The notes under the pieces were generated by a model. The model did not search any database and was not told the DNA's origin. It saw nothing but the letters and a program-made list of their open reading frames with translations. A stretch of DNA of 64,000 bases from Devosia indica. Its GTDB lineage: Bacteria; Pseudomonadota; Alphaproteobacteria; Rhizobiales; Devosiaceae. The DNA lies in assembly GCF_003056405.1 (NCBI RefSeq), contig NZ_PYVZ01000002.1, positions 248,001-312,000 on the forward strand, given 5' to 3'. A program made the position numbers and the translations under genes. Of this stretch, positions 41,758 through 50,123 are shown one piece after another; the stretch's first letter is position 1, and the number at the start of each line of letters is the position of its first letter.

Positions 41758-43527
41758 TTGGCGGAGAATCCGGACCGGCAGGGGGTAAATCGGGCGCTGG
41801 CCCGCTTGCTTAACTGGCCCGAGATCGCGCGTTCGCCACAACTGGTCCGATTCCTGTCATATATCGTTGAACGGCAATTGGCCGGCGAGGGGCAAGCGAT
41901 CAAGGCTTATGCCATAGCCGTTGACGTTTTTGGCCGCCCATCCGACTTCGACCCGCAGGCAGACCCGATTGTTCGGGTGCAGGCGAGACGTCTGCGATCC
42001 CTGCTCGACCAGTACTATCGCGGCCCTGGAGCCGATGACGAGATTCAGATCCAGTTGCCGATTGGTCGCTACGTCCCGGAATTTGTCACGGCAGAGAGGA
42101 CAGTCTCGTTCGAGGCGGCGACTGAGGGCTCCGATGCGAGCTCGACAGCGCCGGCGAGAGAAGAAGATCCTACCCAAGCAGCCAAAGCGCCGGCACCGCG
42201 CGGGCATGTCACAGTATCATGGTTTGTTCTCCTTATGCTGGCCGTTGGCGCAGCGGCGCTGGCCTATTCCCTCTCCACGGTCGACACGCGGCGCGAGCAG
42301 ACGGTTGTGGTCAGCGGCACCCTGCAGCCGCCGCGCCTACGGGTCATGGAATTTCAGAACCTGACCGGGGACAGCAGCATTACCCCGACCATTTCAGCTC
42401 TCGCCATTGAGTTGGTGACCGATTTCGAGCCCTTGCTGATCGTGGATGTTTCTCTGGGCAGCCGGTCTGGTGGCGGGGGTACGGAGGATTTCTCGCTGAC
42501 TGGAATTGTGCGTGACGATCCCCTCTCGCCGCAGAACTATCAAGTCGGGGCGATACTGACCGAGCTGGCAACAAACTCGATTGTCTGGAACTGGTCGATT
42601 TCGGTTCCGCACGATCAATTGACGCGCAGGGGTGGTGTTGATGCGATCTCGCAGGAGTTGATCCTGCTGCTGGGTGGAACGCGTGGACCGCTGCATGATC
42701 GGGCCAGGGAATTGCTGAGCCAGGGCAGTATTGCGGGGCGGGAGAATTTCTATCTGTGCGGTGTGCTGTTCAGCATGTACCGCACATCGGGATCGGTTGG
42801 GCTGGCCGAACGGGTTCGCTCCTGTATTGCGGGGTTGCCGGAGAGTGAGCGCAACAATGGCAATGTGATCGCCGGGTTGGCCAGTCTGATTGCCGAGGGC
42901 GTGGGCGAAGGTGACAACGCCCTGCTGACGCTGGATGAGCGGCTGGCCGAAGCCGATGAACTTATGGACCGGGCGGTGCTTTCCGATCCGACCAGCAGCT
43001 TTGTCTGGGAGCAGCGGGCGCGGCTCGATGAGATGCTCGGCCTGCATGATATTGCGGAAGCGGCCTATGGCACTGCGCTGCAGATCAACCCGTCCAATAT
43101 GGATGCCATGGCGGCCCATGCGCGGCATCTGGCGCTGATCGGGCGTCTGGATGCGGCGATTCCGGCAGCGAGACGGGCGATGGAATCGGTGCCGCAGACC
43201 CAGATCCCGGATTGGTACTTCTGCGTGCCATCAATGGCCGCGCTGTACGAGGCCGAGTATCGCCGGGCGTTGTCCTATGCCGAGCGGTGCGCGCGCAGCG
43301 ATGTGGAGCTGGGGAGCGTTCTCGCATTGCTGGCGGCGCAGGGGACAGATGATGCGGGCCTGGTCGACCAGAAACTGCCGCGGGTTCTGGAAGTGCCGTC
43401 ATTCCGCCAGGCCGGGATCCTGTCGCGGATGCGGGAGCGGGCCACCGATCTTGCGCTGATCGAGCGGATCGCGACGGGCCTGCGGCAGGCCGGAGTGCCG
43501 GAAAGCTCGCTAAATTCCCCCTATTGA
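41758..43527 (+). CDS. membrane-anchored TPR protein with a conserved N-terminal cytoplasmic domain
   Basis: 589 residues. The N-terminal domain (1-110) has the conserved run LVRFLSYIVERQLAG, IKAYAIAVDVFGRP, DFDPQADPIVRVQARRLR and LPIGRYVPEF that begins a family of signalling and TPR proteins in rhizobia and other bacteria. A single membrane segment lies at about 152-172, then a domain of mixed strands and a C-terminal set of TPR-like helices (about 330-560). The start is a TTG at 41758 nine bases after GGGAGG; no better in-frame start is present. Function is not known. It ends 7 bases inside the convergent murD2 gene. Confidence 0.75.
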   Translation: MAENPDRQGVNRALARLLNWPEIARSPQLVRFLSYIVERQLAGEGQAIKAYAIAVDVFGRPSDFDPQADPIVRVQARRLRSLLDQYYRGPGADDEIQIQLPIGRYVPEFVTAERTVSFEAATEGSDASSTAPAREEDPTQAAKAPAPRGHVTVSWFVLLMLAVGAAALAYSLSTVDTRREQTVVVSGTLQPPRLRVMEFQNLTGDSSITPTISALAIELVTDFEPLLIVDVSLGSRSGGGGTEDFSLTGIVRDDPLSPQNYQVGAILTELATNSIVWNWSISVPHDQLTRRGGVDAISQELILLLGGTRGPLHDRARELLSQGSIAGRENFYLCGVLFSMYRTSGSVGLAERVRSCIAGLPESERNNGNVIAGLASLIAEGVGEGDNALLTLDERLAEADELMDRAVLSDPTSSFVWEQRARLDEMLGLHDIAEAAYGTALQINPSNMDAMAAHARHLALIGRLDAAIPAARRAMESVPQTQIPDWYFCVPSMAALYEAEYRRALSYAERCARSDVELGSVLALLAAQGTDDAGLVDQKLPRVLEVPSFRQAGILSRMRERATDLALIERIATGLRQAGVPESSLNSPY

Positions 43528-44846
43528 GGCGGGCGCCAGCCGCCAGATGAGCCGGCATGGCCCAGCCGGGCGCGGCAGAGTTCGACGAAATGGGCGCCGC
43601 GTTCCTCGAAATTCCTGAACTGATTGTAGGAGGGCGCGCCGGGCGAGAGGATCAGCGTGTCAAAACGAAGCTTTTGGACGGCGAGAGCGCTGATCGCGTG
43701 ATCGAGGTCCGGCGCCTCGATGACCAGAATGTCGGGGCTGACGGAGCGGGTGGCCTTGGCCAGGCGCGAGCCAGTCACCGGCAGGGTGACAAGCGTGGTG
43801 ACACCGCGTGAGGCCAACAGGCCGGCCAGTTCGGTATAGTCCTGTTCCCGCTCGTGCCCGCCAGCAATCAGGGCAATGCGGTGGCCGGGATAGGCGGCGA
43901 GAGCGGCCTTGGTCGCCTCAGGCGTGGTGGAGATGGAGTCGTTGACGACGACATGATCGCCAATGCGATGCTCCTCGAGGCGATGGGGCAGGGGGCGAAA
44001 GGCCGCGATGCCCTGCATGATGCCATCGAGCGAGCCGCCAACGCCCAGGGTAATCTGGGCGGCGAGCAGGGCATTGTCGAGATTGTGCGCGCCGCGCAGG
44101 CGCGACCGGGCCACGGCGTTTTCGACGGCGATACTGACCTCGGCGGTGAGGTCGGGCAGGAGGCGGCGGTGATCGCGCACGGCGCGCGCCACAAGGGCAT
44201 TGCCCTTGGCTGCGGTGCCCAGCGCCACGGCGAAGCCGCCATCGCGGTCGATCAGATGGAGCTTGTCGGCGTAATAGCGCTCCACCGAGCCGTGCCAATC
44301 GACATGTTCGGGATAAAGATTGGTCAGCGCCGCCACGTCGGGCATAAAATTCATGTCGGCGGTCTGGTAGCTCGAGAGTTCAAAGACCACGACGGCGTGG
44401 CGGTCGGCGATTTCGAGCGGGGCCAGGCCCACATTGCCCGCCAGGCCCGCATCGATGCCCGAGCGGGTGAGCATGAGATGGGTCAGCGTGGCGGTGGTCG
44501 ACTTGCCCTTGGTGCCGGTAATGGCAATGACCGTGCGGTCATGCCGGAAACTGGCGCCCCAGAGATTGAGGTTGGAGGTGACCGGAATGGCCGCATTGCG
44601 CGCCGCCTCGAAGATGGGCTTGTAGCGCGACACGCCCGGGCTCTTGATGATGAGGCCAAAGCGGCGCGCGGCGATGGCGGCGGGCAAGTCGGCGGCGGCT
44701 ATCAGCTCGGTATCGGGGATATCGGCGGTGCCGCTATCGACCGTGACATAGACCTTGAGTTGGGGTTGCCGTGCCTTGAGAAAAGCCCGCGAGGACAGCG
44801 CCTCGCGCCCGGCTCCATAGAGCAGGACGGGTTCGTCAAACCGCAT
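43521..44846 (-). CDS. murD2: MurD2-type UDP-N-acetylmuramoyl-L-alanine--L-glutamate ligase
   Basis: 441 residues of the Mur ligase family: a short Rossmann N-domain, GTKGKST ATP loop (111-117), FELSSYQ, and the ligase C-domain with the RPLPHRLE and GGHEREQDY segments. Sequence alone makes it MurD-like. The next gene upstream is a MurL homologue, which fixes the likely role: MurD2 adds L-glutamate, rather than D-glutamate, to UDP-MurNAc-L-Ala, and MurL then epimerises the new residue. The two genes overlap by 11 bases. The canonical MurD would sit in the dcw cluster, outside this window. Confidence 0.85.
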   Translation of the reverse strand: MRFDEPVLLYGAGREALSSRAFLKARQPQLKVYVTVDSGTADIPDTELIAAADLPAAIAARRFGLIIKSPGVSRYKPIFEAARNAAIPVTSNLNLWGASFRHDRTVIAITGTKGKSTTATLTHLMLTRSGIDAGLAGNVGLAPLEIADRHAVVVFELSSYQTADMNFMPDVAALTNLYPEHVDWHGSVERYYADKLHLIDRDGGFAVALGTAAKGNALVARAVRDHRRLLPDLTAEVSIAVENAVARSRLRGAHNLDNALLAAQITLGVGGSLDGIMQGIAAFRPLPHRLEEHRIGDHVVVNDSISTTPEATKAALAAYPGHRIALIAGGHEREQDYTELAGLLASRGVTTLVTLPVTGSRLAKATRSVSPDILVIEAPDLDHAISALAVQKLRFDTLILSPGAPSYNQFRNFEERGAHFVELCRARLGHAGSSGGWRPPQ

Positions 44847-46167
44847 AGGCGGCCACCTTGGCGGCGAGCGCCGGGGGAATGTGGTGGTCGTGGCTATCGG
44901 TCAGGCATTCGGCCATGGCCCTCTGCAGCTTTTCCTCGCCATATTGGGCAAACAGATCCGCCTTGATGGCGCGCACAATGGCGTCCTCATGCCAGTCGGC
45001 ATGGCGGGTGAGGGTGTAGAAGCAGGCGGCGGCCTCAAGAATTTCACCGACGCATTCCCAGGGCTTCTGGCCGGTGAGGCCGGCCAGTTCGCGGAAGGAT
45101 TGCTCATGGGCCGGATCGTCGAGCAGGTTGCGGCCGAAGATCCGCAGCATCCGGTCCTTGGCCATGAAGGGGGCGAAAATCAGGAACACGAAATGGCATT
45201 TAGGGCATTCGCCGCACCAGAGCGGGCCGTCATTGCCATTGAGCCGGAAATTGCGATTGCAGCTCGAAAAGACGGCATCGAACTTATGCTCCTTGGTGAA
45301 GAGCGAGGCGATGCGCGCTTCCGAATAGGGGCGCAGCAGCGAGAAATATTTCAACGCGCCCCCTGTGGCATTGGCCAGAGTATCGGCGATCAGCAGTTCG
45401 AAACCGAGCGACTTGGAATATTGGTGATTGGTCTCGCGCCCGTCGAACATGACATTGCCCTCGCTGGCGGAGCGCTCATTGGAAAGCACGATCTGGTCGT
45501 AGCCAAACAGCAGGGCGCAGAGGGATGCGATCATCGAATTGATGGCGGTGGAGGGCACGTGGCCATTGTAATAGCCGGTCTCCTGCCCGAGGCGGATCAT
45601 TTCGGGGTCGAGGGTCCGGGTGACATAAAGCGGCGGCGTGCCGATGGCGTCGACCGAGGTGAGGATCGGCCCCTTGGGATTGACCGCAAAGGGCGTGAAG
45701 GCCTCATCGGTATGGGTCAGCAGATCAACGCTGACCAGGGAATCCTTGCCCCCGCCAATAGGCAGCAGGGTTCGGCTGGGCAGGTCCGGGGCGGGCTTGC
45801 GCTCTGTTGGGTCATGCGGGGCGGTCAGCTCGAGCTTACCGAAGCGGGCGAGTTCATTGCGGGCGTAGAATTCGCCCAGGCCATTTTCATAGACATCGAT
45901 GACGAAGGCGCGCTCGGCGGCGGTCAGCGCAATATCGGGTGCCTGGATGGCGAAGGGCGCGCGCAGCTTGAAATAGGACACACCGAGTACGATCGCGGTG
46001 AGGCCGAGCAGCTTTTCGAAGGCGGGCGAGGCAGCCGCGCTCTCGCTGGCACCTGCGGGCAGGACCAGCTTTTCGGTGAAGGCAAGATCGTTCAGCCTAT
46101 AGGCAAGAACGGCCTCGCCACTGGCCGGGTCGAAGGTGGGGCGCTCTATGCGGAAAAATTCAGTCAC
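44836..46167 (-). CDS. murL: MurL: UDP-N-acetyl-muramoyl-L-alanyl-L-glutamate epimerase
   Basis: 443 residues. The features recognised are the PIGGGKDS loop (136-143), LSNERSASEGN, and a cysteine cluster CGECPKC (318-324) with C303 nearby. These match the MurL family first described in Xanthomonas, which inverts the glutamate of UDP-MurNAc-L-Ala-L-Glu to the D form. Together with MurD2 it replaces glutamate racemase (MurI) plus canonical MurD. GTG 46167 is the chosen start; an upstream ATG would add about 59 low-complexity residues. Confidence 0.85.
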   Translation of the reverse strand: MTEFFRIERPTFDPASGEAVLAYRLNDLAFTEKLVLPAGASESAAASPAFEKLLGLTAIVLGVSYFKLRAPFAIQAPDIALTAAERAFVIDVYENGLGEFYARNELARFGKLELTAPHDPTERKPAPDLPSRTLLPIGGGKDSLVSVDLLTHTDEAFTPFAVNPKGPILTSVDAIGTPPLYVTRTLDPEMIRLGQETGYYNGHVPSTAINSMIASLCALLFGYDQIVLSNERSASEGNVMFDGRETNHQYSKSLGFELLIADTLANATGGALKYFSLLRPYSEARIASLFTKEHKFDAVFSSCNRNFRLNGNDGPLWCGECPKCHFVFLIFAPFMAKDRMLRIFGRNLLDDPAHEQSFRELAGLTGQKPWECVGEILEAAACFYTLTRHADWHEDAIVRAIKADLFAQYGEEKLQRAMAECLTDSHDHHIPPALAAKVAAYAV

Positions 46168-46351
46168 GGGCAACTCGCTGGCTTTGATCCGACATATAGG
46201 TGATTTGCGCGCGTGGTGGGAGTGTGGCGGTGAGGATGAAATGCTGCCGCCATCCGGGCCTTGTTCGCTCGCATCACCATTGGTGCGATGTGCGCGGCAG
46301 GCATGGCTCGAAGCCGGTTGGCCGCAGGGCCTCCGGTTGTGCAATGGACGT

Positions 46352-46496
46352 GTCCCGAGGCACGTGCGTCTCGGTAAAACTAAGTAATAGAGACGTCGCC
46401 GCCTCGGGACGCTGGGTTTCTCCTGCTGTCGTGGCCCCTATTGATCGCTCGTCGCAAGGTGGCCCAACGAGCAGGCAGGCCCTGGAGCGACCCAGC
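46352..46496. other. two adjacent long hairpins, candidate structured RNA
   Basis: First hairpin: GTCCCGAGG (46352-46360) with CCTCGGGAC (46402-46410), and inside it CGTCTC (46367-46372) with GAGACG (46390-46395). Second hairpin: GCTGGGT (46411-46417) with ACCCAGC (46490-46496), extended inward by CTCC/GGAG, TGC/GCA, TCGT/ACGA and GGCC/GGCC. They abut exactly. No RNA family recognised. Confidence 0.35.
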
Positions 46497-46653
46497 ACCC
46501 AACCAGCTCCTCCCGCAAAGTTCGCTGCAGTCCGTCCGCGCGGGAGTGATGACAGGGATTATGCGGGAGGTTTTGGGTGCGGGGAGAAGATTGTGGATGG
46601 CTTGTCGTCTCAAGGCGCTCAGAGCCCGGAACCCCCAGCCTGCTCGATTCAAC

Positions 46654-46675
46654 GGACTTAGCTGACGCTAAGTCC
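46654..46675. terminator. hairpin, possible terminator
   Basis: Nine-base perfect stem GGACTTAGC / GCTAAGTCC around a TGAC tetraloop, with no clear U-run. Orientation uncertain. Confidence 0.35.
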
Positions 46676-46685
46676 TATCTCGCTT

Positions 46686-46783
46686 CCCTCCCCTCAAGGG
46701 GGAGGGTGAAGAAGGGCCGATCTGCCGGTGTTCAATGCCTCCCTCCCCCTTGTGGGGAAGGATCAAGGGTGAGGGTGGCAGGT
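46686..46783. repeat. pair of palindromic intergenic repeats
   Basis: CCCTCCCC (46686-46693) / GGGGAGGG (46699-46706), then a second unit around 46741-46783 with CCCC-TTGT-GGGG (46746-46757) and a following GGGTGAGGGTGG. A similar element lies at 54925-54947. These resemble the short purine/pyrimidine-rich palindromic repeats scattered between genes in rhizobial genomes. Confidence 0.6.
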
Positions 46784-46878
46784 GCCGACCCCGTTGCGGT
46801 CGTTTCAAGGCCGATTGCTTAATCCTAATAGCTGCTGCTATTTCTGCGAGCCCAGTCTTAACGCGTAGCGGAGGGTCG

Positions 46879-47439
46879 ATGTCTGAACTACGAGTAATCA
46901 TCGGAGCTGGAGATCAAGCGTGGGATGGATGGATCGCCACGCATCGCGATCAGCTAGACCTACTACGCCGCTCCACTTGGGAACGTTGGTTTGGCCTCAA
47001 TCGAGCAGACGCGCTTCTGTGCGAGCACGTATTTGAACATCTTTCGGAGCAAGAGGCGCGCGATGCAGCCAGTATTTGTTTCGACTTCATCAAGCCCGGC
47101 GGCTTTTTGCGCGTAGCCGTTCCTGACGGATATTTCCCGGATGAGGGCTATCAGATGACAGTCAAAATTGGTGGACCGGGTCCCAGCGACCACCCCGCTG
47201 CCGGTCACAAAATAGTCTTCAACTACCGGACGCTATCCGACGTATTGCTCTCGGCAGGGTTCTCTGTCGATCTGCTGGAATTTTGCGACGAGTCTGGGCG
47301 GTTTCACTACAATCAATGGGATAGGTCGACCGGCCCAATATACCGATCGCTGTTGAGCGATCATCGCAACTCTCCGGACAAAATTGGCTTTGTTTCGTTG
47401 ATAGTAGATGCTGTGAAGCCTGTACATCTGGCGGAATAA
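46879..47439 (+). CDS. SAM-dependent methyltransferase-like protein, lower-GC accessory gene
   Basis: 186 residues. Start-strand VIIGAGDQAWDGWIATH recalls the motif I/turn of the short predicted methyltransferases; CEHVFEHLSEQEARDAA and FIKPGGFLRVAVPDGYFPDEG are their typical motif IV and post-motif. The region between motif I and motif IV is very short, so the N-terminal Rossmann part is reduced. Base composition is visibly lower in GC than the neighbours and the upstream region is repeat-rich, suggesting acquisition by transfer. The target is unknown. Confidence 0.6.
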   Translation: MSELRVIIGAGDQAWDGWIATHRDQLDLLRRSTWERWFGLNRADALLCEHVFEHLSEQEARDAASICFDFIKPGGFLRVAVPDGYFPDEGYQMTVKIGGPGPSDHPAAGHKIVFNYRTLSDVLLSAGFSVDLLEFCDESGRFHYNQWDRSTGPIYRSLLSDHRNSPDKIGFVSLIVDAVKPVHLAE

Positions 47440-47772
47440 GCTGCTCAACTCGCTGAAAGCCGACAATCCAATTTCCACCCCCAAGTCGCCTGACGGGGTG
47501 AGCGTCCGGGGCGAACAAGTGTCGGTTGTTTGACAATGGCATCCCGGTGCTGGCTGAAAGCCATCACTGTCTCGGTCTGTTGAGCCAGAAGTTCGAGCCG
47601 TCACTGGATATTGAGGCTCGGAAAGGCCTATTGTGGTCTTCATGCCTGCTGCGGATGTGAAGGTCGTCCAGCCTCGGCGTGTGCGGGCCTTCAAGCCAGC
47701 TTTGCGCGCCTATTTGGCCCCAATCAAGCATCCTTAGTGAACGCTGATATGCCTGACCTGGAGGAGGAAGAA
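47440..47772. other. 333-base gap, no gene or recognised element
   Basis: Base composition is mixed and no open frame has a plausible start and domain. The last bases hold the GGAGGAGGAAG ribosome site of the next gene. The decameric phrase GCTGAAAGCC occurs twice, with no clear meaning. Confidence 0.4.
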
Positions 47773-48549
47773 ATGGCTGAAGCGATGCGGTTTCAAGACG
47801 GTGAGAGCTACGAATCCATGATGGGAGTCTGGAGCGCGCTGGTGGGCGCTCCGTTCCTCGATTGGCTCAACATATCGACAGGCGCCAAATGGGCGGATGT
47901 TGGCTGCGGGAATGGCGCCTCGACTGAACTAATTGTCGGCAAGGCAAAGCCAGCTTTGGTCGAAGCGATCGATCCCTCTGACGCGCAACTGGCCTATGCC
48001 AGGAAGCGGCATCAGGCGGGCCTTGCCAATTACACCTTGGGTTCGGCGTTGGACCTTCCTTATCCTGATGGCGCCTTCGATGTTGCGATCATGGCGCTCG
48101 TCCTCTTCTTTGTTCCAGAACCTGCGCGCGGGGTTGCTGAAATGCGGCGCGTCGTTCGCGGTGGTGGCTCCGTTGCGGCTTACGCATGGGACCTCGAGGG
48201 TGGCGGCTTTCCCTATGAGGATGTCCATGTCGCCCTGATTGATGCCGGTGTTGGGCCCTTGCTGCCACCACACCCGGAGGTGGCACGGCTGGACGAACTC
48301 AAACGCCTGTGGACAGATGCCGGCCTTGTTGATGTGGAAACACGCGAAATCACGGCTAGCCGGGCGTTCCCTTCCTTCGATGCATATTGGCTGACAGCCG
48401 CATCATCGCCCGGCATTGGGCAGGTGCTTTCCAAGCTCGGCCCTGAACAGGTCGAACAGATCCGCAAGAGTGCCCAAGGGTCGCGCCGCTCCGGGGAATT
48501 GGTGGTGCAGGGCCGCGCCCATGCGGTGCGGGGACGCGTGGCGGGCTGA
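47773..48549 (+). CDS. class I SAM-dependent methyltransferase
   Basis: 258 residues. Motif I WADVGCGNGAST near residue 47, acidic strand 2 end AIDPSDAQL, and motif IV AIMALVLFFVPEP. The N-terminal start at ATG 47773 is preceded by an excellent GGAGGAGGAAGAA. Substrate unknown; the family includes ubiquinone and small-molecule methyltransferases. Confidence 0.82.
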   Translation: MAEAMRFQDGESYESMMGVWSALVGAPFLDWLNISTGAKWADVGCGNGASTELIVGKAKPALVEAIDPSDAQLAYARKRHQAGLANYTLGSALDLPYPDGAFDVAIMALVLFFVPEPARGVAEMRRVVRGGGSVAAYAWDLEGGGFPYEDVHVALIDAGVGPLLPPHPEVARLDELKRLWTDAGLVDVETREITASRAFPSFDAYWLTAASSPGIGQVLSKLGPEQVEQIRKSAQGSRRSGELVVQGRAHAVRGRVAG

Positions 48550-48667
48550 TCGGCCGCTGTCCCTGATAAGCAGGATGTCGAGACTTGCTTTGATCGCTCG
48601 TCGCGCTGGGAGCAGCCGTTGCGGCGGGTCGTTCTGCTCTCATGCTGCGTGATCAAAGGAGGCGACG

Positions 48668-49321
48668 ATGAGGCCGATCATGACTGCGTTTGAGAAATCG
48701 CCCGATGGCGGGCAGGGGCTGGCGCGGGATATGCGGGTGCGCTGGGCATTCGAGGAGGTGGGGCAGCCCTATGAGGTGCGGCTGGTGTCCTTCAAGGGGC
48801 TGAAGGCCGAAGCGCATCGGGAGCGTAATCCCTTCGGGCAGATACCGACCCTGGAAGAGGACGGGCTGGTGCTGTTCGAAACCGGGGCAATCGTCCTGCG
48901 TATCGCGGAGCAGCATCCGGGCCTGCTGCCAGCCGACCCCGCAGCGCGGGCGCGGGCGATCATGTGGATGTTTGCGGCGGTGAGCACGATGGAGCCACCC
49001 ATTATCGAGCGGGAGCAGGCCGGCTACAGCGATCGGGGCAAGTCCTGGTACAGCACCGAGCGGTTTGCCTTTCTCGAAGAGCGGATCGGGGTTCGGCTGG
49101 GTGAACTTTCGGCGCGGCTGGGAGAGAATGACTGGCTCGATGGGGATTTCAGCGCCGGGGATTTGATGATGGTGATGGTGCTGCGGCGGGCCGATGCGCG
49201 GCTGCTGGAAGAATTCCCGAACCTTCACGCCTATGTCGAACGCGGCAAGGCGCGCCCGGCCTATCAGCGGGCCTTTGCGGCGCAATGGCGGGTCAATGGC
49301 GAGGGGCCGGTGCCGGTGTAG
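48668..49321 (+). CDS. glutathione S-transferase family protein
   Basis: 217 residues. N-terminal thioredoxin-like domain with VRWAFEEVGQPYEVRLVSFK and the glutathione-contact NPFGQIPTL and LFETGAIVLRIAE; a C-terminal helical domain holds the SAGDLMMVMVLRR segment with the N-capping box aspartate. Start at ATG 48668 after AAGGAGG. Conjugates or reduces small electrophiles. Its stop codon is directly followed by the convergent DUF1801 stop. Confidence 0.85.
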   Translation: MRPIMTAFEKSPDGGQGLARDMRVRWAFEEVGQPYEVRLVSFKGLKAEAHRERNPFGQIPTLEEDGLVLFETGAIVLRIAEQHPGLLPADPAARARAIMWMFAAVSTMEPPIIEREQAGYSDRGKSWYSTERFAFLEERIGVRLGELSARLGENDWLDGDFSAGDLMMVMVLRRADARLLEEFPNLHAYVERGKARPAYQRAFAAQWRVNGEGPVPV

Positions 49322-49720
49322 TCAGAACAGCGGCTCGAGCCGGCCCTTGCGTTTGACGATGTTCCTGTAGTCCCACTGGATGGTGCGGGCTTCTTCGAGC
49401 CAGTTGCCAAGCGCATTGGGATTGATCTGGCCGGGGGCGGTCAAGCGGAGTTCTGCGGCCTTGAAGCTGCCTTCGGGTTCCAGGCCCGGCGTCTCGAAGG
49501 ACTGGCCGCTCCAGAACAGCAGGCGGACGCATGATTTGAGCTTGGAATAGCCGACAATGGGATTGCCGGCGAGGAACCAGACCGGGTGAGCATGCCAGAT
49601 TTTGCTTTCGGCGTCCGGCAGGTGCTGGTCGATGATGGTGCGCAGCGCGTCGCAAATGGCGCGGTCGGTTTCGGCCTGGGCGGCGTGATAGGCGAGAATG
49701 GTGGGCGTTGCCTGGGTCAT
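49322..49720 (-). CDS. DUF1801 domain protein (YdhG-like)
   Basis: 132 residues with the core IWHAHPVWFLAGNPIVGYSKLK and LLFWSGQSFETPGL; third DUF1801-type gene in the window, the others being in the ArsR operon. The start at ATG 49720 is favoured over the longer frames. No function known. Convergent with the GST gene, with no bases between the two stops. Confidence 0.7.
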   Translation of the reverse strand: MTQATPTILAYHAAQAETDRAICDALRTIIDQHLPDAESKIWHAHPVWFLAGNPIVGYSKLKSCVRLLFWSGQSFETPGLEPEGSFKAAELRLTAPGQINPNALGNWLEEARTIQWDYRNIVKRKGRLEPLF

Positions 49721-50123
49721 GTGGCCAGCCTTCCTTTGCAACAGGATCATAGCGGGACGACGGGCGAAGAGTGAAGCGTTTGACATGGGCGGCTCCGTAT
49801 TGCGCACGTGATGCGCCCGTTGCCGCTCTGGCACGCCGGTCCGGCATGATGGGGTAGTCTTTACCCTATGCAGGCTGGCCAGCGGGTTCGTGTGAAGCGC
49901 TTGCACGGCTGTGCAATGTCACCGGTCTGTCGCAGAACCTTCAACCGAGCGACAAGCAAGCTCAATACAGGGGTGCAGGCAGGTCGCAGCCCGGAACGGG
50001 CCGGCGAGTTGTGCGCCCGATGTTTCGGATGAGTTCAGTTCCATCCCGGCGCTCACACACAGACAAGGTTTGGCTGGAGCCGGGCAGCTACGAAGGCATG
50101 TGCCGGCCCATTGGGAGACAAAC
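49721..50123. other. 403-base upstream region of ugpB
   Basis: No gene seen. It contains one small palindrome, GGGTA-GTCTT-TACCC (49852-49866), and otherwise no clear element. It must hold the ugp promoter; no Pho-box (CTGTCAT repeats) was recognised. Confidence 0.4.

Larger units (their letters stand above)
46168..46878. other. 711-base intergenic region with hairpins and palindromic repeats, no gene found
   Basis: Holds the hairpin pair at 46352-46496, a perfect nine-pair hairpin at 46654-46675 (GGACTTAGC / GCTAAGTCC) and the palindromic repeats at 46686-46783. Open frames in all six readings here lack good starts or recognisable domains, and the strongest of them (46380-46652, minus) is read only as a product of the base composition. 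Confidence 0.5.

Noticed and set aside
41640-41813. Short plus-strand open frame with a GGAGGGG site before ATG 41640
   Set aside because: It overlaps the TTG start of the TPR gene in another frame and has no conserved features; the palindrome and ribosome site explain the region better.
44881-46203. Long plus-strand open frame opposite murL
   Set aside because: Shadow of the murL coding region; no recognisable domain and rich in H, Q, G and R as expected from antisense high-GC sequence.
46380-46652. Minus-strand frame of about 90 codons in the accessory intergenic region
   Set aside because: Rich in R, S, G, lies across the strong hairpins; no recognisable domain, better explained by RNA structure or base composition.
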